Below are positions 28,245 to 35,666 of a DNA stretch of 39,904 nt, in pieces (within the stretch, counting starts at the first letter, position 1; the number at the start of each line of letters is the position of its first letter). The position numbers and the translations under genes are program-made. A model generated the notes under the pieces. The model was not told the DNA's origin. It did not search any database and saw nothing but the letters and a program-made list of their open reading frames with translations. The stretch spans positions 1 to 39,904 of the forward strand of contig CAADGL010000008.1 of assembly GCA_900696525.1 (NCBI GenBank), written 5' to 3'. The DNA comes from an uncultured Planctomycetota bacterium. GTDB lineage: Bacteria; Planctomycetota; Phycisphaerae; UBA1845; Fen-1342.

Positions 28245-29879
28245 CTAGTCGCCGCCGGTCAACTGCACCGCCAGCAGCGTCATGTCATCCGCGCTGGAGA
28301 CGCCGTCGAGGTGTTTCCGCACCGTCTGCCGCACCGTGCGGATCACTTCCTCCGCCGTGTGCGTGTGCAGCATCGCCAGGGCGTTGATCACGGGCCGCAC
28401 GCCGAGCATGGCGCCGTCGCGGTCAGCGGCTTCGACCACGCCGTCGGTGTAGAACATCAGCGCGCGGCGTTCGCGCGCGGGCTCGATGCGCGAGGTCTGG
28501 TAGGTTTCGTCGGGCTCGATGCCCAGCGGCAGCGAGTTGCGGTCGGCCAGCGGCTCCTGCACGCGGCCGCGCTCGATCAGCAGCGGCCCGGGGTGCCCGG
28601 CGCTGACGTACTCGACGACTCCTGTCCGCGTGTCTACCGTGCCCAGGATCGCGGTGATGAACACGTGCGACGCCGTGTTGCGGCAGATCAGCTTGTTCAG
28701 CCGCTCCGCCAGCTCCGGCAGCGGCACCTCGCTCGATAGGGCGACGCGGACAGCGGACTGGAGGTTGGCCATCAGCAGGGCCGCCGGCAGTCCGTGGCCG
28801 GTAACGTCGGCAATGATGAGCCCGACCCGGCCGTCCTCGAGGTCGAAGAAGTCGTAATAGTCGCCGCTCACCGCCGACGAGGGTTCGTTGTAGCCCTCGA
28901 CGCGCACCAGGCCCAGGCTCAGCGGCGCCGCGGGCAGCAGACGCTGCTGGATGGCGCGGGCCTGCTTGAGCTCGGCGTAGACGAGCTGGGCCTTCTCGCG
29001 CTCCTGGAAAAGCGCCAGGTTCGCCAGCCCGACGCCGACCTGCTGCGCGATCGCCGCCAGAAAATCGACGTCCTCGGGCTGATACGTCGAGGCCTGCGTG
29101 ATGCGGTCGCCGTAGACCACGCCCAGCACGTCGCCGCGATACAGGATCGGCACGCACAGCGCCGAGCAGATCGGAAAGCGCACCAGGCTCTCGGTCAGGC
29201 TGCCCTGAAGGTCCGTGGCCGGGTTGTTGACGATGGCGCGCTCTCCCTCCACCAGCGCCCGGTTGATGATCGTGCGGCTGACCTTGAAGGCGCCCGTCTC
29301 GTCACGCTGAATGTTGCGCACCACCGGCAGCTCGGTGTCGCCACGCTGTGTCTTCAGCACGATCAGCCCGCGCTCGAAGCCCAGCGCCTCGCAGCAGGCG
29401 TCGAGCGCCTGCTCCAGCAGCTGCTTGCGCTCGAAGACACCGCCGATCCGCTCCGTGAGCTGGATCAGCAGCCCCAGCCGCTGCTGGTTGAAGTCGCCCA
29501 GCCCGCGGCTGCTCGGAAAATACTGCGTGTCGCTCAGGCGCGTGTCGTGGTCGGGCGCGAAGCGCGGCTGCTCGGCCGACCGGCTCGCCCCGACGATCTC
29601 GATCTCGTGCTCGCCGATGCGGATCATCCGGGCCGCCGGCCGCCGAGCGCCCTTGAACACCGGCCCGTCGTCGACGCGCGTGCCGTTCTTCGAGCCCAGG
29701 TCCTCGACGATCACGCTGCCGCCGTCGTCTAGCCAGATCTCGGCGTGCTCGCGCGAGACCTCGGCGTCGTTCCGCAAGACGAAATCGCACCAGTCGGCGC
29801 GGCCGAGCTTCAGGTGCCTGGCGGCCAGGTCGAGCTCGCAGCGCTGTCCCTCGGGCGTGTGGATGATCAGCTTCGGCAT
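28245..29879 (-). CDS. FHA-GAF-PP2C protein (RsbU/SpoIIE-type serine phosphatase)
   Basis: The 544-aa protein has an N-terminal FHA phosphothreonine-binding domain (about 1-95: LKLGRADWCDFVLRNDAEVSREHAEIWLD, VEDLGSKNGTRVDD), a GAF domain (about 145-305; LCVPILYRGDVLGVVYGD, FLAAIAQQVGVGLANL), a short coiled helix and a PP2C-SpoIIE phosphatase domain (about 320-540). The phosphatase metal-binding residues are in SGDYYDFFDLEDGRVGLIIADVTGHGLPAALLMA, with YVSAGHPGPLLIERG and FYTDGVVEA. Such enzymes dephosphorylate anti-anti-sigma or other phosphoproteins; the FHA domain ties it to Ser/Thr kinase signalling such as the kinase at 19414-21687. I see no anti-sigma partner gene. The ATG at 29877-29879 opens MPKLIIHTPEG, a proper FHA N-terminus; an earlier ATG at 29918 is possible. 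It converges with the flippase gene. Confidence 0.93.
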   Translation of the reverse strand: MPKLIIHTPEGQRCELDLAARHLKLGRADWCDFVLRNDAEVSREHAEIWLDDGGSVIVEDLGSKNGTRVDDGPVFKGARRPAARMIRIGEHEIEIVGASRSAEQPRFAPDHDTRLSDTQYFPSSRGLGDFNQQRLGLLIQLTERIGGVFERKQLLEQALDACCEALGFERGLIVLKTQRGDTELPVVRNIQRDETGAFKVSRTIINRALVEGERAIVNNPATDLQGSLTESLVRFPICSALCVPILYRGDVLGVVYGDRITQASTYQPEDVDFLAAIAQQVGVGLANLALFQEREKAQLVYAELKQARAIQQRLLPAAPLSLGLVRVEGYNEPSSAVSGDYYDFFDLEDGRVGLIIADVTGHGLPAALLMANLQSAVRVALSSEVPLPELAERLNKLICRNTASHVFITAILGTVDTRTGVVEYVSAGHPGPLLIERGRVQEPLADRNSLPLGIEPDETYQTSRIEPARERRALMFYTDGVVEAADRDGAMLGVRPVINALAMLHTHTAEEVIRTVRQTVRKHLDGVSSADDMTLLAVQLTGGD

Positions 29880-30112
29880 ACTGGTTGCCCGCCGCTCGTC
29901 GGCGCGTATCTCCGGCATCGTGGCTTCGGACGAGCGGCCCGGCTCGGACGGCGGGTTCGCGCCGAGCGGCGTTGTGTGCGTGCGCGAGGCGCTTCGTCCA
30001 TGGTCGATCGTCGTCCGACGCCGGCAGTATATTCACCGGCTGCGGTTGGTTGAAGTGGTCGCGTGCCGCGGTTGGAAAACGGTTGGCGAGGCGGATGGGC
30101 GCGCGTCCGTCG
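29880..30112. other. intergenic region, probable FHA-GAF-PP2C promoter
   Basis: No gene is supported here. It separates the FHA protein start from the terminator of the PEP-CTERM gene and should hold the FHA-gene promoter, but no clear -10/-35 pair was found. Confidence 0.4.
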
Positions 30113-30149
30113 GAAAAAGAGAATCGGGCGGACCGAAGTCCGCCCGATT
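30113..30149 (-). terminator. intrinsic terminator of the PEP-CTERM gene
   Basis: On the minus strand AATCGGGCGGAC pairs with GTCCGCCCGATT to give a perfect 12-bp stem closed by a UUCG tetraloop (cUUCGg, exceptionally stable), followed by CTCTTTTTCC. It starts 32 nt after the stop codon of the gene at 30181-30879. This is the clearest intrinsic terminator in the window. Confidence 0.9.
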
Positions 30150-30180
30150 CCGAGGATTCCGAATCCTGACGCAGCCGGTC

Positions 30181-30879
30181 TTAGCGGCGGCGGATCAGGC
30201 CGGCCAGACCGCCCAGGGCCAGCAGGGCCAGGGTGGCGGGCTCAGGAACCTGGTAGACCTGGAACTCGAACGGAATCAGCGTGCCACCGCTCTGCGCGAA
30301 GGTGTGCGTGCCGCTGATCGTCGCGACCAGGATGCCCGTGTTCTCAAGCGTGAGCTCGGGCTTGTCCAGGATGGTCGAGGCGATGCCGATGCGGAACAGC
30401 GTGAAGTTCGCGTTCGGGTTGCTGCCCGTGTCGAACCAGATCAGGCCGGTGAAGCCCTGGTTGTTGCCGGTCGCCGCCTGGGCGATGCCGATCGTGCTGT
30501 TCGGCGAGTCGATCTGGACGACGTTCGGGTAGTCGTTCGGGGTCGAGCGCGCGTTGCGCCACTGGACCGTCGGCGCGATGGGGTCGGGGATGCCGTCCTC
30601 ATCGGCGTCGGCCGGGACAACCGGGGGGAACGACAGGTTGATGACGTTCGGCGGAGCCAGGGTCTTGTCCGGCTGGTGGAGCGTGATGTGCAGGGCGGTC
30701 GACGTCCAGTCGTCGCCGTTGTTCATCGCCAGGCGCAGGTCCAGGCTGTCAACGACGCGCGGCGGGTTGGTGAGCGTCAGGCCGCCGTTGTTCATCAATT
30801 GCAACGACGTAACACCGCCCGCGAGAGCGCTCGCGGCGAATCCGACCAGAATCGCCGTAGAAACAACAAACTTCTTCAT
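30181..30879 (-). CDS. PEP-CTERM sorting domain secreted protein
   Basis: The 232-aa protein has an N-terminal signal peptide (MKKFVVSTAILVGFAASALAG), a beta-rich middle domain (SLDLRLAMNNGDDWTSTALHITLHQ, NNQGFTGLIWFDTGS) and a canonical C-terminus of 22 residues: VPEPATLALLALGGLAGLIR plus two Arg. PEP-CTERM proteins are recognised by an exosortase and usually placed in an extracellular or surface matrix with exopolysaccharide. No exosortase gene lies in this window. AAGGAGAGG sits 6 nt before the ATG at 30877-30879. The middle domain is not one I can name; it contains a DADEDGIPDP calcium-like loop. Confidence 0.93.
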   Translation of the reverse strand: MKKFVVSTAILVGFAASALAGGVTSLQLMNNGGLTLTNPPRVVDSLDLRLAMNNGDDWTSTALHITLHQPDKTLAPPNVINLSFPPVVPADADEDGIPDPIAPTVQWRNARSTPNDYPNVVQIDSPNSTIGIAQAATGNNQGFTGLIWFDTGSNPNANFTLFRIGIASTILDKPELTLENTGILVATISGTHTFAQSGGTLIPFEFQVYQVPEPATLALLALGGLAGLIRRR

Positions 30880-31340
30880 GAAATCCTCTCCTTCGAAGGA
30901 TGACCCGAGAGACGACTGACCGGCCCGCCCGATCCCGTCTCCTTTCCCTATTACCCTGATACCTCCAGGGCTCTTGCAGGGGAGAGATATACGCTTCCCT
31001 CACCCATTGACCGCGAACAGTACCCTGACCTTTACCCAGACATGAGCCAGAGAACGCGACTCCCTCCTCTGATGAGGTGCATTTTAGCCCGCCCGCGAGA
31101 CTACGTCAAGCGAATTGGCCAGCGCATCCGGCATCAAACCTCATTATCCCCGGTAGCCGGATCAGAATGGGCACGGCAATGCGGTTTCCGCTTCCACCCT
31201 CACAGAACTACCAGCAGATGATCTGCAAGATAGTCCCTCAGGACGGAAGTTTCAAGTCCGAATCTCACTTTTTTTGTGTTAAGGTCCCGCCGCCGGACCC
31301 CTTCGGCCGGCCGGGCTCAATCTGACGGGCGGGCAGCGGC
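30880..31340. other. intergenic region upstream of the PEP-CTERM gene
   Basis: No coding sequence is supported. Bases 30940-31080 are lower in GC than the genes around them and form the 5' region of the PEP-CTERM gene. On the minus strand a TATATC occurs near 30990, a possible -10, but without a good -35. On the plus strand near 31240-31275 GGAC and GTCC flank an AAGTTTCAA segment and precede a run of seven T, a weak terminator-like shape on the plus strand. I see no known riboswitch. Confidence 0.4.
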
Positions 31341-33161
31341 TCACCAGCCCGTGCCGAAGAACGCCAGCAGCACCCCTAGGTCGGCCTGGTCCGTATCGCC
31401 GTCGCCGTCCAGATCGCCCTCCGGGCCGGTCCCGAACGCCGCCAACAGGATCCCGAGGTCCGACTGATCGACCCGTCCATCCCCGTTCAGGTCGCCCGGG
31501 ATCGCCAGGTCCAGCACTGCGAAATCCATCTCCGCCGGCGCGCTGCGCCCGGTCGCAACCCATTGCTCGTACGCTACTTGTCCGGAGCTGTCGGTCGTGT
31601 TGGCGACCCGCAGGAACTCCATGTACTCCCGCGTGCTCGTCTGGAAGAACACCCGCACCTCCGCCCGAACCGCCCCTGCGGGGATCGTGTACGCCGTGTC
31701 GTCCCAATGCTGCCCGTCCTCGTACGCGTAGCCCACCGGCGCCGCCTGAACCTCCGCGAACCCCGCATTCGTAAAGCCTCGCGGCGGAATGCGATTGTCG
31801 AGCAGCCAGACGTTGTTCAAGGCGAAATGGAACGACTCGCCGGCCGGCAGCCCCGTCAGGTCGGCGACGTCCTGGCTGAGGCCCAGCTTGGCCTCGTAGA
31901 CCTTCGTGTCTTCGGTCGTGAGCGTGGCCTCGTTCGCGTCGTAGGCGCCATGCTCGCGGACGAGGGCGCCGTTATGATCCAGAAATCTCACATTAAGCCA
32001 CATCCGCCGTCCCTCCGGGTAGCCCGTCGGCAGCTTGTGCCCGGTCTGGTTGATGACCCGGGCGTTGATCTCGCCCGGCACCGGCTGCGACAGCTCCAGG
32101 TCCGACGCCGCCGCCAGGAACTCCCGTGTCCGCTGCTGCGCCAAGGCCACGGACTCGGCCGTCAGGCCCGTGACCCCGTCGTCGTGCAGGTTGCGGATCG
32201 CCGACAGCACCCACGTATTCCCGCCGTGCAGCGCGTGCACCGCCAGGTCATTGCGCGGCTGGGCCAGCCCCGGGATGCAGGCCGTGCCGGAGGTCTTCGG
32301 CATGTGGCAATCCTGGCAACTGCTGACGAGGGGCTGGTTGCCGCCGAAGCGGCCGCCCATGTCGATCGGTCCTTGGGCGAAGGCGCTCTTGAGCCACTCG
32401 CTGTAGGTGCGTTCGATGGGGAACTGGTCGGCTTTCAGGTGCGTCGGGTGCGGAGCGTCGAGCGGCCCAAGCTTGTACGTTCCGTCGGGCTGGCGCGTGT
32501 AGGCCGGGTTGCTCACGTCGTGGCACGTGGCGCACAGGAAGCTCTCGCGGTGGTAGGGCGACTGCCGCCAGGCGTGATACGGAAACTGGCCCAGGTCGCG
32601 CGGGCCGCGGCGACGATCGTACGGATCGACGATCATCTGGCCGTTGTGCGGATCGGGCGGGATCATCTCCAGCTCTTCGAGGATCACGATGTCGTCGAGC
32701 GGGTTCTCCGTCGCGTACAGCGGGTCCACCAGGCGATGGCACGCGTGGCAGTTCACGCCGTCGAAATCCTTGGGGATGAATGCGCTGCCGTCGGCGGGGG
32801 TGGCGCGGCCCTCGAGCCAGGCGCCGGGCGAGTGACAGCGGATGCAGAACTCGCCGGCGCCCTCCAGGTCCTGGTTGGCAATGGCCAGGCACGCCCAGAA
32901 GACCGGGTCACGCGCCGCCTGTGCCATCAGCGTATTGGCCCAGCGGTCCCACGGCGCGTGCGCTTCGTTGTAGTAGCCGTGGCAAATACTGCAATTCGTC
33001 GACTCGAAGATGAAGTCGCCCAGCGTCCCCGGCTGCGTACCGGGCTGATAGAAGTCGGCGGGCGTCGTCGGGATCAGCGCCGACAGCGCCACGCCGATCC
33101 CCCCCAGGCATACCCCGAGGACCACCGCCAGCCGGCGCGAGAAAAAAGCACGTCCTGACAT
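31341..33161 (-). CDS. secreted pentaheme cytochrome c with dockerin-like EF-hand tail
   Basis: The 606-aa protein has a signal sequence (RRLAVVLGVCLGGIGVALSAL), five c-type haem motifs CSICH, CIRCH, CHACH, CATCH and CQDCH in the N-terminal half, a beta-rich region (about 340-540; EINARVINQTGHKLPTGYPEG, ESFHFALNNVWLLDNRIPP), and two EF-hand/dockerin-like units at the very end (GDLNGDGRVDQSDLGILL, GDLDGDGDTDQADLGVLL). I infer a periplasmic or surface electron carrier or redox enzyme anchored by calcium-dependent tails; no catalytic haem is assigned. The ATG at 33159-33161 gives the signal peptide and has GGGGGAAAG upstream; the frame extends 15 codons further without reason. The gene stands alone; cytochrome maturation genes are not in the window. 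Confidence 0.9.
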   Translation of the reverse strand: MSGRAFFSRRLAVVLGVCLGGIGVALSALIPTTPADFYQPGTQPGTLGDFIFESTNCSICHGYYNEAHAPWDRWANTLMAQAARDPVFWACLAIANQDLEGAGEFCIRCHSPGAWLEGRATPADGSAFIPKDFDGVNCHACHRLVDPLYATENPLDDIVILEELEMIPPDPHNGQMIVDPYDRRRGPRDLGQFPYHAWRQSPYHRESFLCATCHDVSNPAYTRQPDGTYKLGPLDAPHPTHLKADQFPIERTYSEWLKSAFAQGPIDMGGRFGGNQPLVSSCQDCHMPKTSGTACIPGLAQPRNDLAVHALHGGNTWVLSAIRNLHDDGVTGLTAESVALAQQRTREFLAAASDLELSQPVPGEINARVINQTGHKLPTGYPEGRRMWLNVRFLDHNGALVREHGAYDANEATLTTEDTKVYEAKLGLSQDVADLTGLPAGESFHFALNNVWLLDNRIPPRGFTNAGFAEVQAAPVGYAYEDGQHWDDTAYTIPAGAVRAEVRVFFQTSTREYMEFLRVANTTDSSGQVAYEQWVATGRSAPAEMDFAVLDLAIPGDLNGDGRVDQSDLGILLAAFGTGPEGDLDGDGDTDQADLGVLLAFFGTGW

Positions 33162-33296
33162 ATGATCTTTCCCCCGGAAAACGCACAGCCCCCGGCTGAA
33201 GCGCAAACCGCCGCGGCACTCCGGATCGGCGTGCCGACAAGGATGCGATGGACTACGGACAGCGCGCGTGCGCGACGCGCGCGCCCGCGAACCATT

Positions 33297-33476
33297 CTAG
33301 TGTAGTGCCTCGCAGAAATGTGACGGTATCACGGATGGGTGGAGCGGGCATCTGGCCCGCTCGGGCGGGCTGGAAGCCCGCCCCACCCTGCATAGGGACA
33401 GGCAGTTCACCCTGCATAGGGACAGGCAGTTCACCCTGCATAGGGACAGGCAGTTATTTGCGAGGCACTACACTAG
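33297..33476. mobile_element. MITE-like element with 18-bp terminal inverted repeats
   Basis: Left end CTAGTGTAGTGCCTCGCA (33297-33314) is exactly the reverse complement of the right end (33459-33476). A TA dinucleotide lies at both ends (33298-33299 and 33474-33475), so the element proper is 174 bp (33300-33473) with a TA duplication like IS630/mariner targets. The interior carries a GC-rich dispersed module (about 33335-33386, with GAGCGGGC/GCCCGCTC and GCGGGC/GCCCGC stems) and three 24-bp tandem units. No transposase is encoded. A mobile origin is strongly suggested but not proven from one copy. Confidence 0.75.
33384..33455. repeat. three perfect 24-bp tandem units
   Basis: Three identical, directly adjacent 24-bp units start at 33384, 33408 and 33432. 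Each begins CACCCTGCATAGGG and ends ACAGGCAGTT. They lie inside the MITE-like element, ending just before its right inverted repeat. Confidence 0.95.
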
Positions 33477-33695
33477 GCGGCTTGCGGAAATGCTGCCGGC
33501 GTGGGTCGCCGGGTTATCAGACGCAACGCGGCCGTGGGCCGGCGCCGGCGTTCCGGAAGGGAGTAATCCGGGCGGCCGGGGTCCTGCGTCTCACCGGGCG
33601 CGGCGCACCGGCGTCGGGCGCGCCGGGGATCCGCATGCCAGATGGCCGGCGCGCCCGACGATCGGTGCGTGGCCTTTTCGCACGTCTGGCGGTCG
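33477..33695. other. intergenic region next to the MITE
   Basis: This GC-rich stretch separates the MITE-like element from the 3' end of the coiled-coil gene. No coding sequence or RNA feature is supported. Confidence 0.4.
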
Positions 33696-34814
33696 TCAGG
33701 CCCCGCCTGCCGGCACGCCGATGGCGCGTGTGCCGTTGGTGGCGGTGGTCTCGACGCCGTTGCCGGAGCGGGGCGGCCAGGCCTCGTTGGTGCGTCGGCG
33801 GGCGCGGGTCTTGGTTTCAGAGAGGGCGACGCGGACCTCGGCGAAGGCTTTCTTGACGTTGCTGAGGGCGAACTCGGCGGTGCGGTTCATGTTGCGGAGG
33901 GAGTTGAGCTCGCGCTCGTAGTACTGCTGCTGCTCGAGCAGGCGGGTGTTCTCGCGTTCGAGCTTGGTGATCTGGGCCTGCTGGGCCTTGCGGTCGTTGC
34001 GCTGGGTCTCGATCTTCTGCTCGAGGGCCTCGATGACGCGGCGCAGCTCGACGTGCCGGTCCTCGCTGGCGCGCAGCTCGAGCTCGAGCGTGTTACGGGC
34101 ACTGCGCTGCTCCTCGGCGTCGGCGTGGGCCTGCTGGAAGCGCGCCTCGATCGCGGTGCGCTCCTCGTTCAGTTCGCGCTGGCTGCGCTCCAGCAGCTCG
34201 ATGCGGCCGCGCAGGTTCTTCGCGTCGGTGCGCAGCCCGTCGCGCTCCTTGCGGATCGACCACAGCTCCTCGAGCTGCGCGGCGGTGTTCTTCAGCTCGG
34301 CGGCGAGCTGGTGCTTTTCCTGCTCGATGTGGGCGGCCTGCTCGGAGGCGCGCTGGGCGCGCTGGTTGGCCTCGGCCAGCTCGGCCTCGAGCGCGACGAT
34401 CTCCTGCCGCGACTGGTCGACCATCTCGACCCGCGTCTGGAGGGTGACGACCTGCCACTCGAGCTCCTGGGCGCGCTGGCGGGAGGCCTGGAGTTGCTGG
34501 CTCGTCTCGCCCAGCTCGCGCTCCAGCGTCTCGCGTATCTGCTCGTAACGATCGAGCTGGTCTTCGAGCTCATTGATCACGCCCAGCACGTCGTCGCGCT
34601 CGTCCATGAACGTCTCCGGAAGCGTGCGCAGCGCCTGCCGGGCGCCGGCGATCCGCTGCGAGTCCGCGGCCGCCTCGCCCGTCGTCGCTGTCCGCGTCGC
34701 GGCCGGGCGCAGCGCGCCCGTCGCCGACGTCTTGCCGGCCGGGGTTCGCGCCGTACGATGCGAGTGGGTAGTGTTCCTGGCGACGGTCTTCGAACGAGGC
34801 GTGGGCTTTTGCAT
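33696..34814 (-). CDS. coiled-coil protein
   Basis: The 372-aa protein has a basic, low-complexity N-terminal region (about 1-65, rich in Thr/Ala/Arg), then a long alpha-helical coiled coil (about 68-335) with regular heptads such as LEDQLDRYEQIRETLERELGE and VALEAELAEANQRAQ, and a disordered C-terminus. No enzyme motif, signal peptide or membrane helix is present. It resembles structural or scaffolding coiled-coil proteins, but cannot be assigned to a family. The ATG at 34812-34814 follows AGGACAAGCC; an upstream start would add six residues. It is divergent from the UPF0316 gene, with about 240 bp between that may contain promoters for both. Confidence 0.85.
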   Translation of the reverse strand: MQKPTPRSKTVARNTTHSHRTARTPAGKTSATGALRPAATRTATTGEAAADSQRIAGARQALRTLPETFMDERDDVLGVINELEDQLDRYEQIRETLERELGETSQQLQASRQRAQELEWQVVTLQTRVEMVDQSRQEIVALEAELAEANQRAQRASEQAAHIEQEKHQLAAELKNTAAQLEELWSIRKERDGLRTDAKNLRGRIELLERSQRELNEERTAIEARFQQAHADAEEQRSARNTLELELRASEDRHVELRRVIEALEQKIETQRNDRKAQQAQITKLERENTRLLEQQQYYERELNSLRNMNRTAEFALSNVKKAFAEVRVALSETKTRARRRTNEAWPPRSGNGVETTATNGTRAIGVPAGGA

Positions 34815-35019
34815 GGCTTGTCCTGCTCGCAAGGCGATCTACCCGGGCTGTTTCGACGATCGTTGAGCCCGAATACATCGCGAACGCCGGGGGCTGACGA
34901 AGCGTCCCCGCGCGTGGCTTATCGGATGCCTGGGCCGCCCGGCTTGACCGTTTTCCGGCGGTCCGGGCTCGGTTGCGGCCGTGAGCGTCCCGGTTGGGGG
35001 CCGGGGTCGGCGAATCGGA

Positions 35020-35025
35020 TACGAT
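35020..35025 (+). promoter_or_regulatory. possible -10 element for the UPF0316 gene
   Basis: TACGAT lies 31 nt before the ATG at 35057, with AAGGGAG (35042-35048) between as a ribosome-binding site. The -35 position has no good match. A TACGAT also occurs at 23710-23715 before the lipoprotein gene. Confidence 0.3.
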
Positions 35026-35056
35026 TGCGGGCCAAGTACTTAAGGGAGCGTGCGGG

Positions 35057-35611
35057 ATGGAATTCAACCTGGACATCCTGGCGACCTGCGGCGTGGTCAT
35101 CCTGGCGCGGGTGGTGGACGTTTCGCTCGGCACCCTGCGGGTGCTGTTCGTCGTTCACGGCCGGCGGGGCGTCGCCCTGGTCCTGGGCTTCACGGAGGTG
35201 CTGGTCTGGGTCTTCGCCGTGGCGCAGGTGCTGACGAACCTGTCGCACCCGCTCGTGGCTGTCTCGTATGCGCTGGGTTTTGCCCTGGGCAATTTTCTCG
35301 GGATGACGGTGGAGCGCTGGTTCGCCATCGGCGAGCAGGCCGTCCGCATCTTCACCCGGCAGCGCGGCGCCGTCGCCGCCGGCCTTCGTGAGCAGGGTTG
35401 GCGCGTTACGGAGTTCGAGGGTGCGGGCCGCGACGGCCCGGTCTTCCTGCTGTTCGTCCAGGCGCCGCGCCGTGATGTGCCGCGCACCATCGAGCGCGCC
35501 CGGCAGCTCGATCCGAACTGCTACTACGTCGTGGACGACGTCCGCGCCGTGTCAACGATCCTGCGGGCCGGGGCCGGCGGGGCCACGCGCGGACTGCTCG
35601 TGAGGAAGTGA
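35057..35611 (+). CDS. UPF0316 (DUF5698/DUF2179) membrane protein
   Basis: The 184-aa protein has three transmembrane helices (about 7-27, 38-57 and 63-83) followed by a small soluble C-terminal alpha/beta domain (about 100-175). The pattern VILARVVDVSLGTLRVLFVVHGRRGVA, LGFTEVLVWVFAVAQVL, YALGFALGNFLGMTVE is that of UPF0316. The C-terminal domain is related to the DUF2179 modules of YitT-like proteins. No activity is established for the family. The ATG at 35057 is set by AAGGGAG 8 nt upstream; the frame extends 21 codons earlier without a ribosome-binding site. The peptidase follows 55 nt downstream. Confidence 0.88.
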   Translation: MEFNLDILATCGVVILARVVDVSLGTLRVLFVVHGRRGVALVLGFTEVLVWVFAVAQVLTNLSHPLVAVSYALGFALGNFLGMTVERWFAIGEQAVRIFTRQRGAVAAGLREQGWRVTEFEGAGRDGPVFLLFVQAPRRDVPRTIERARQLDPNCYYVVDDVRAVSTILRAGAGGATRGLLVRK

Positions 35612-35666
35612 CCTGGGGCCGGGTGCACGCCCCGGCTTCGCCATCAACCAGAGGGAGGGTCTCCGG

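Noticed and set aside
30940..31080. Riboswitch in the leader of the PEP-CTERM gene
   Set aside because: The leader is long and AT-richer, but I could not match any known aptamer core such as the GEMM c-di-GMP class.
33253..33441. 62-codon open frame with MQGELPVP repeats
   Set aside because: It is the translation of the MITE tandem repeats and the GC-rich module; there is no ribosome-binding site or domain.
33384..33455. CRISPR array
   Set aside because: The 24-bp units are directly adjacent with no spacers between, so it is a tandem repeat and not a CRISPR.
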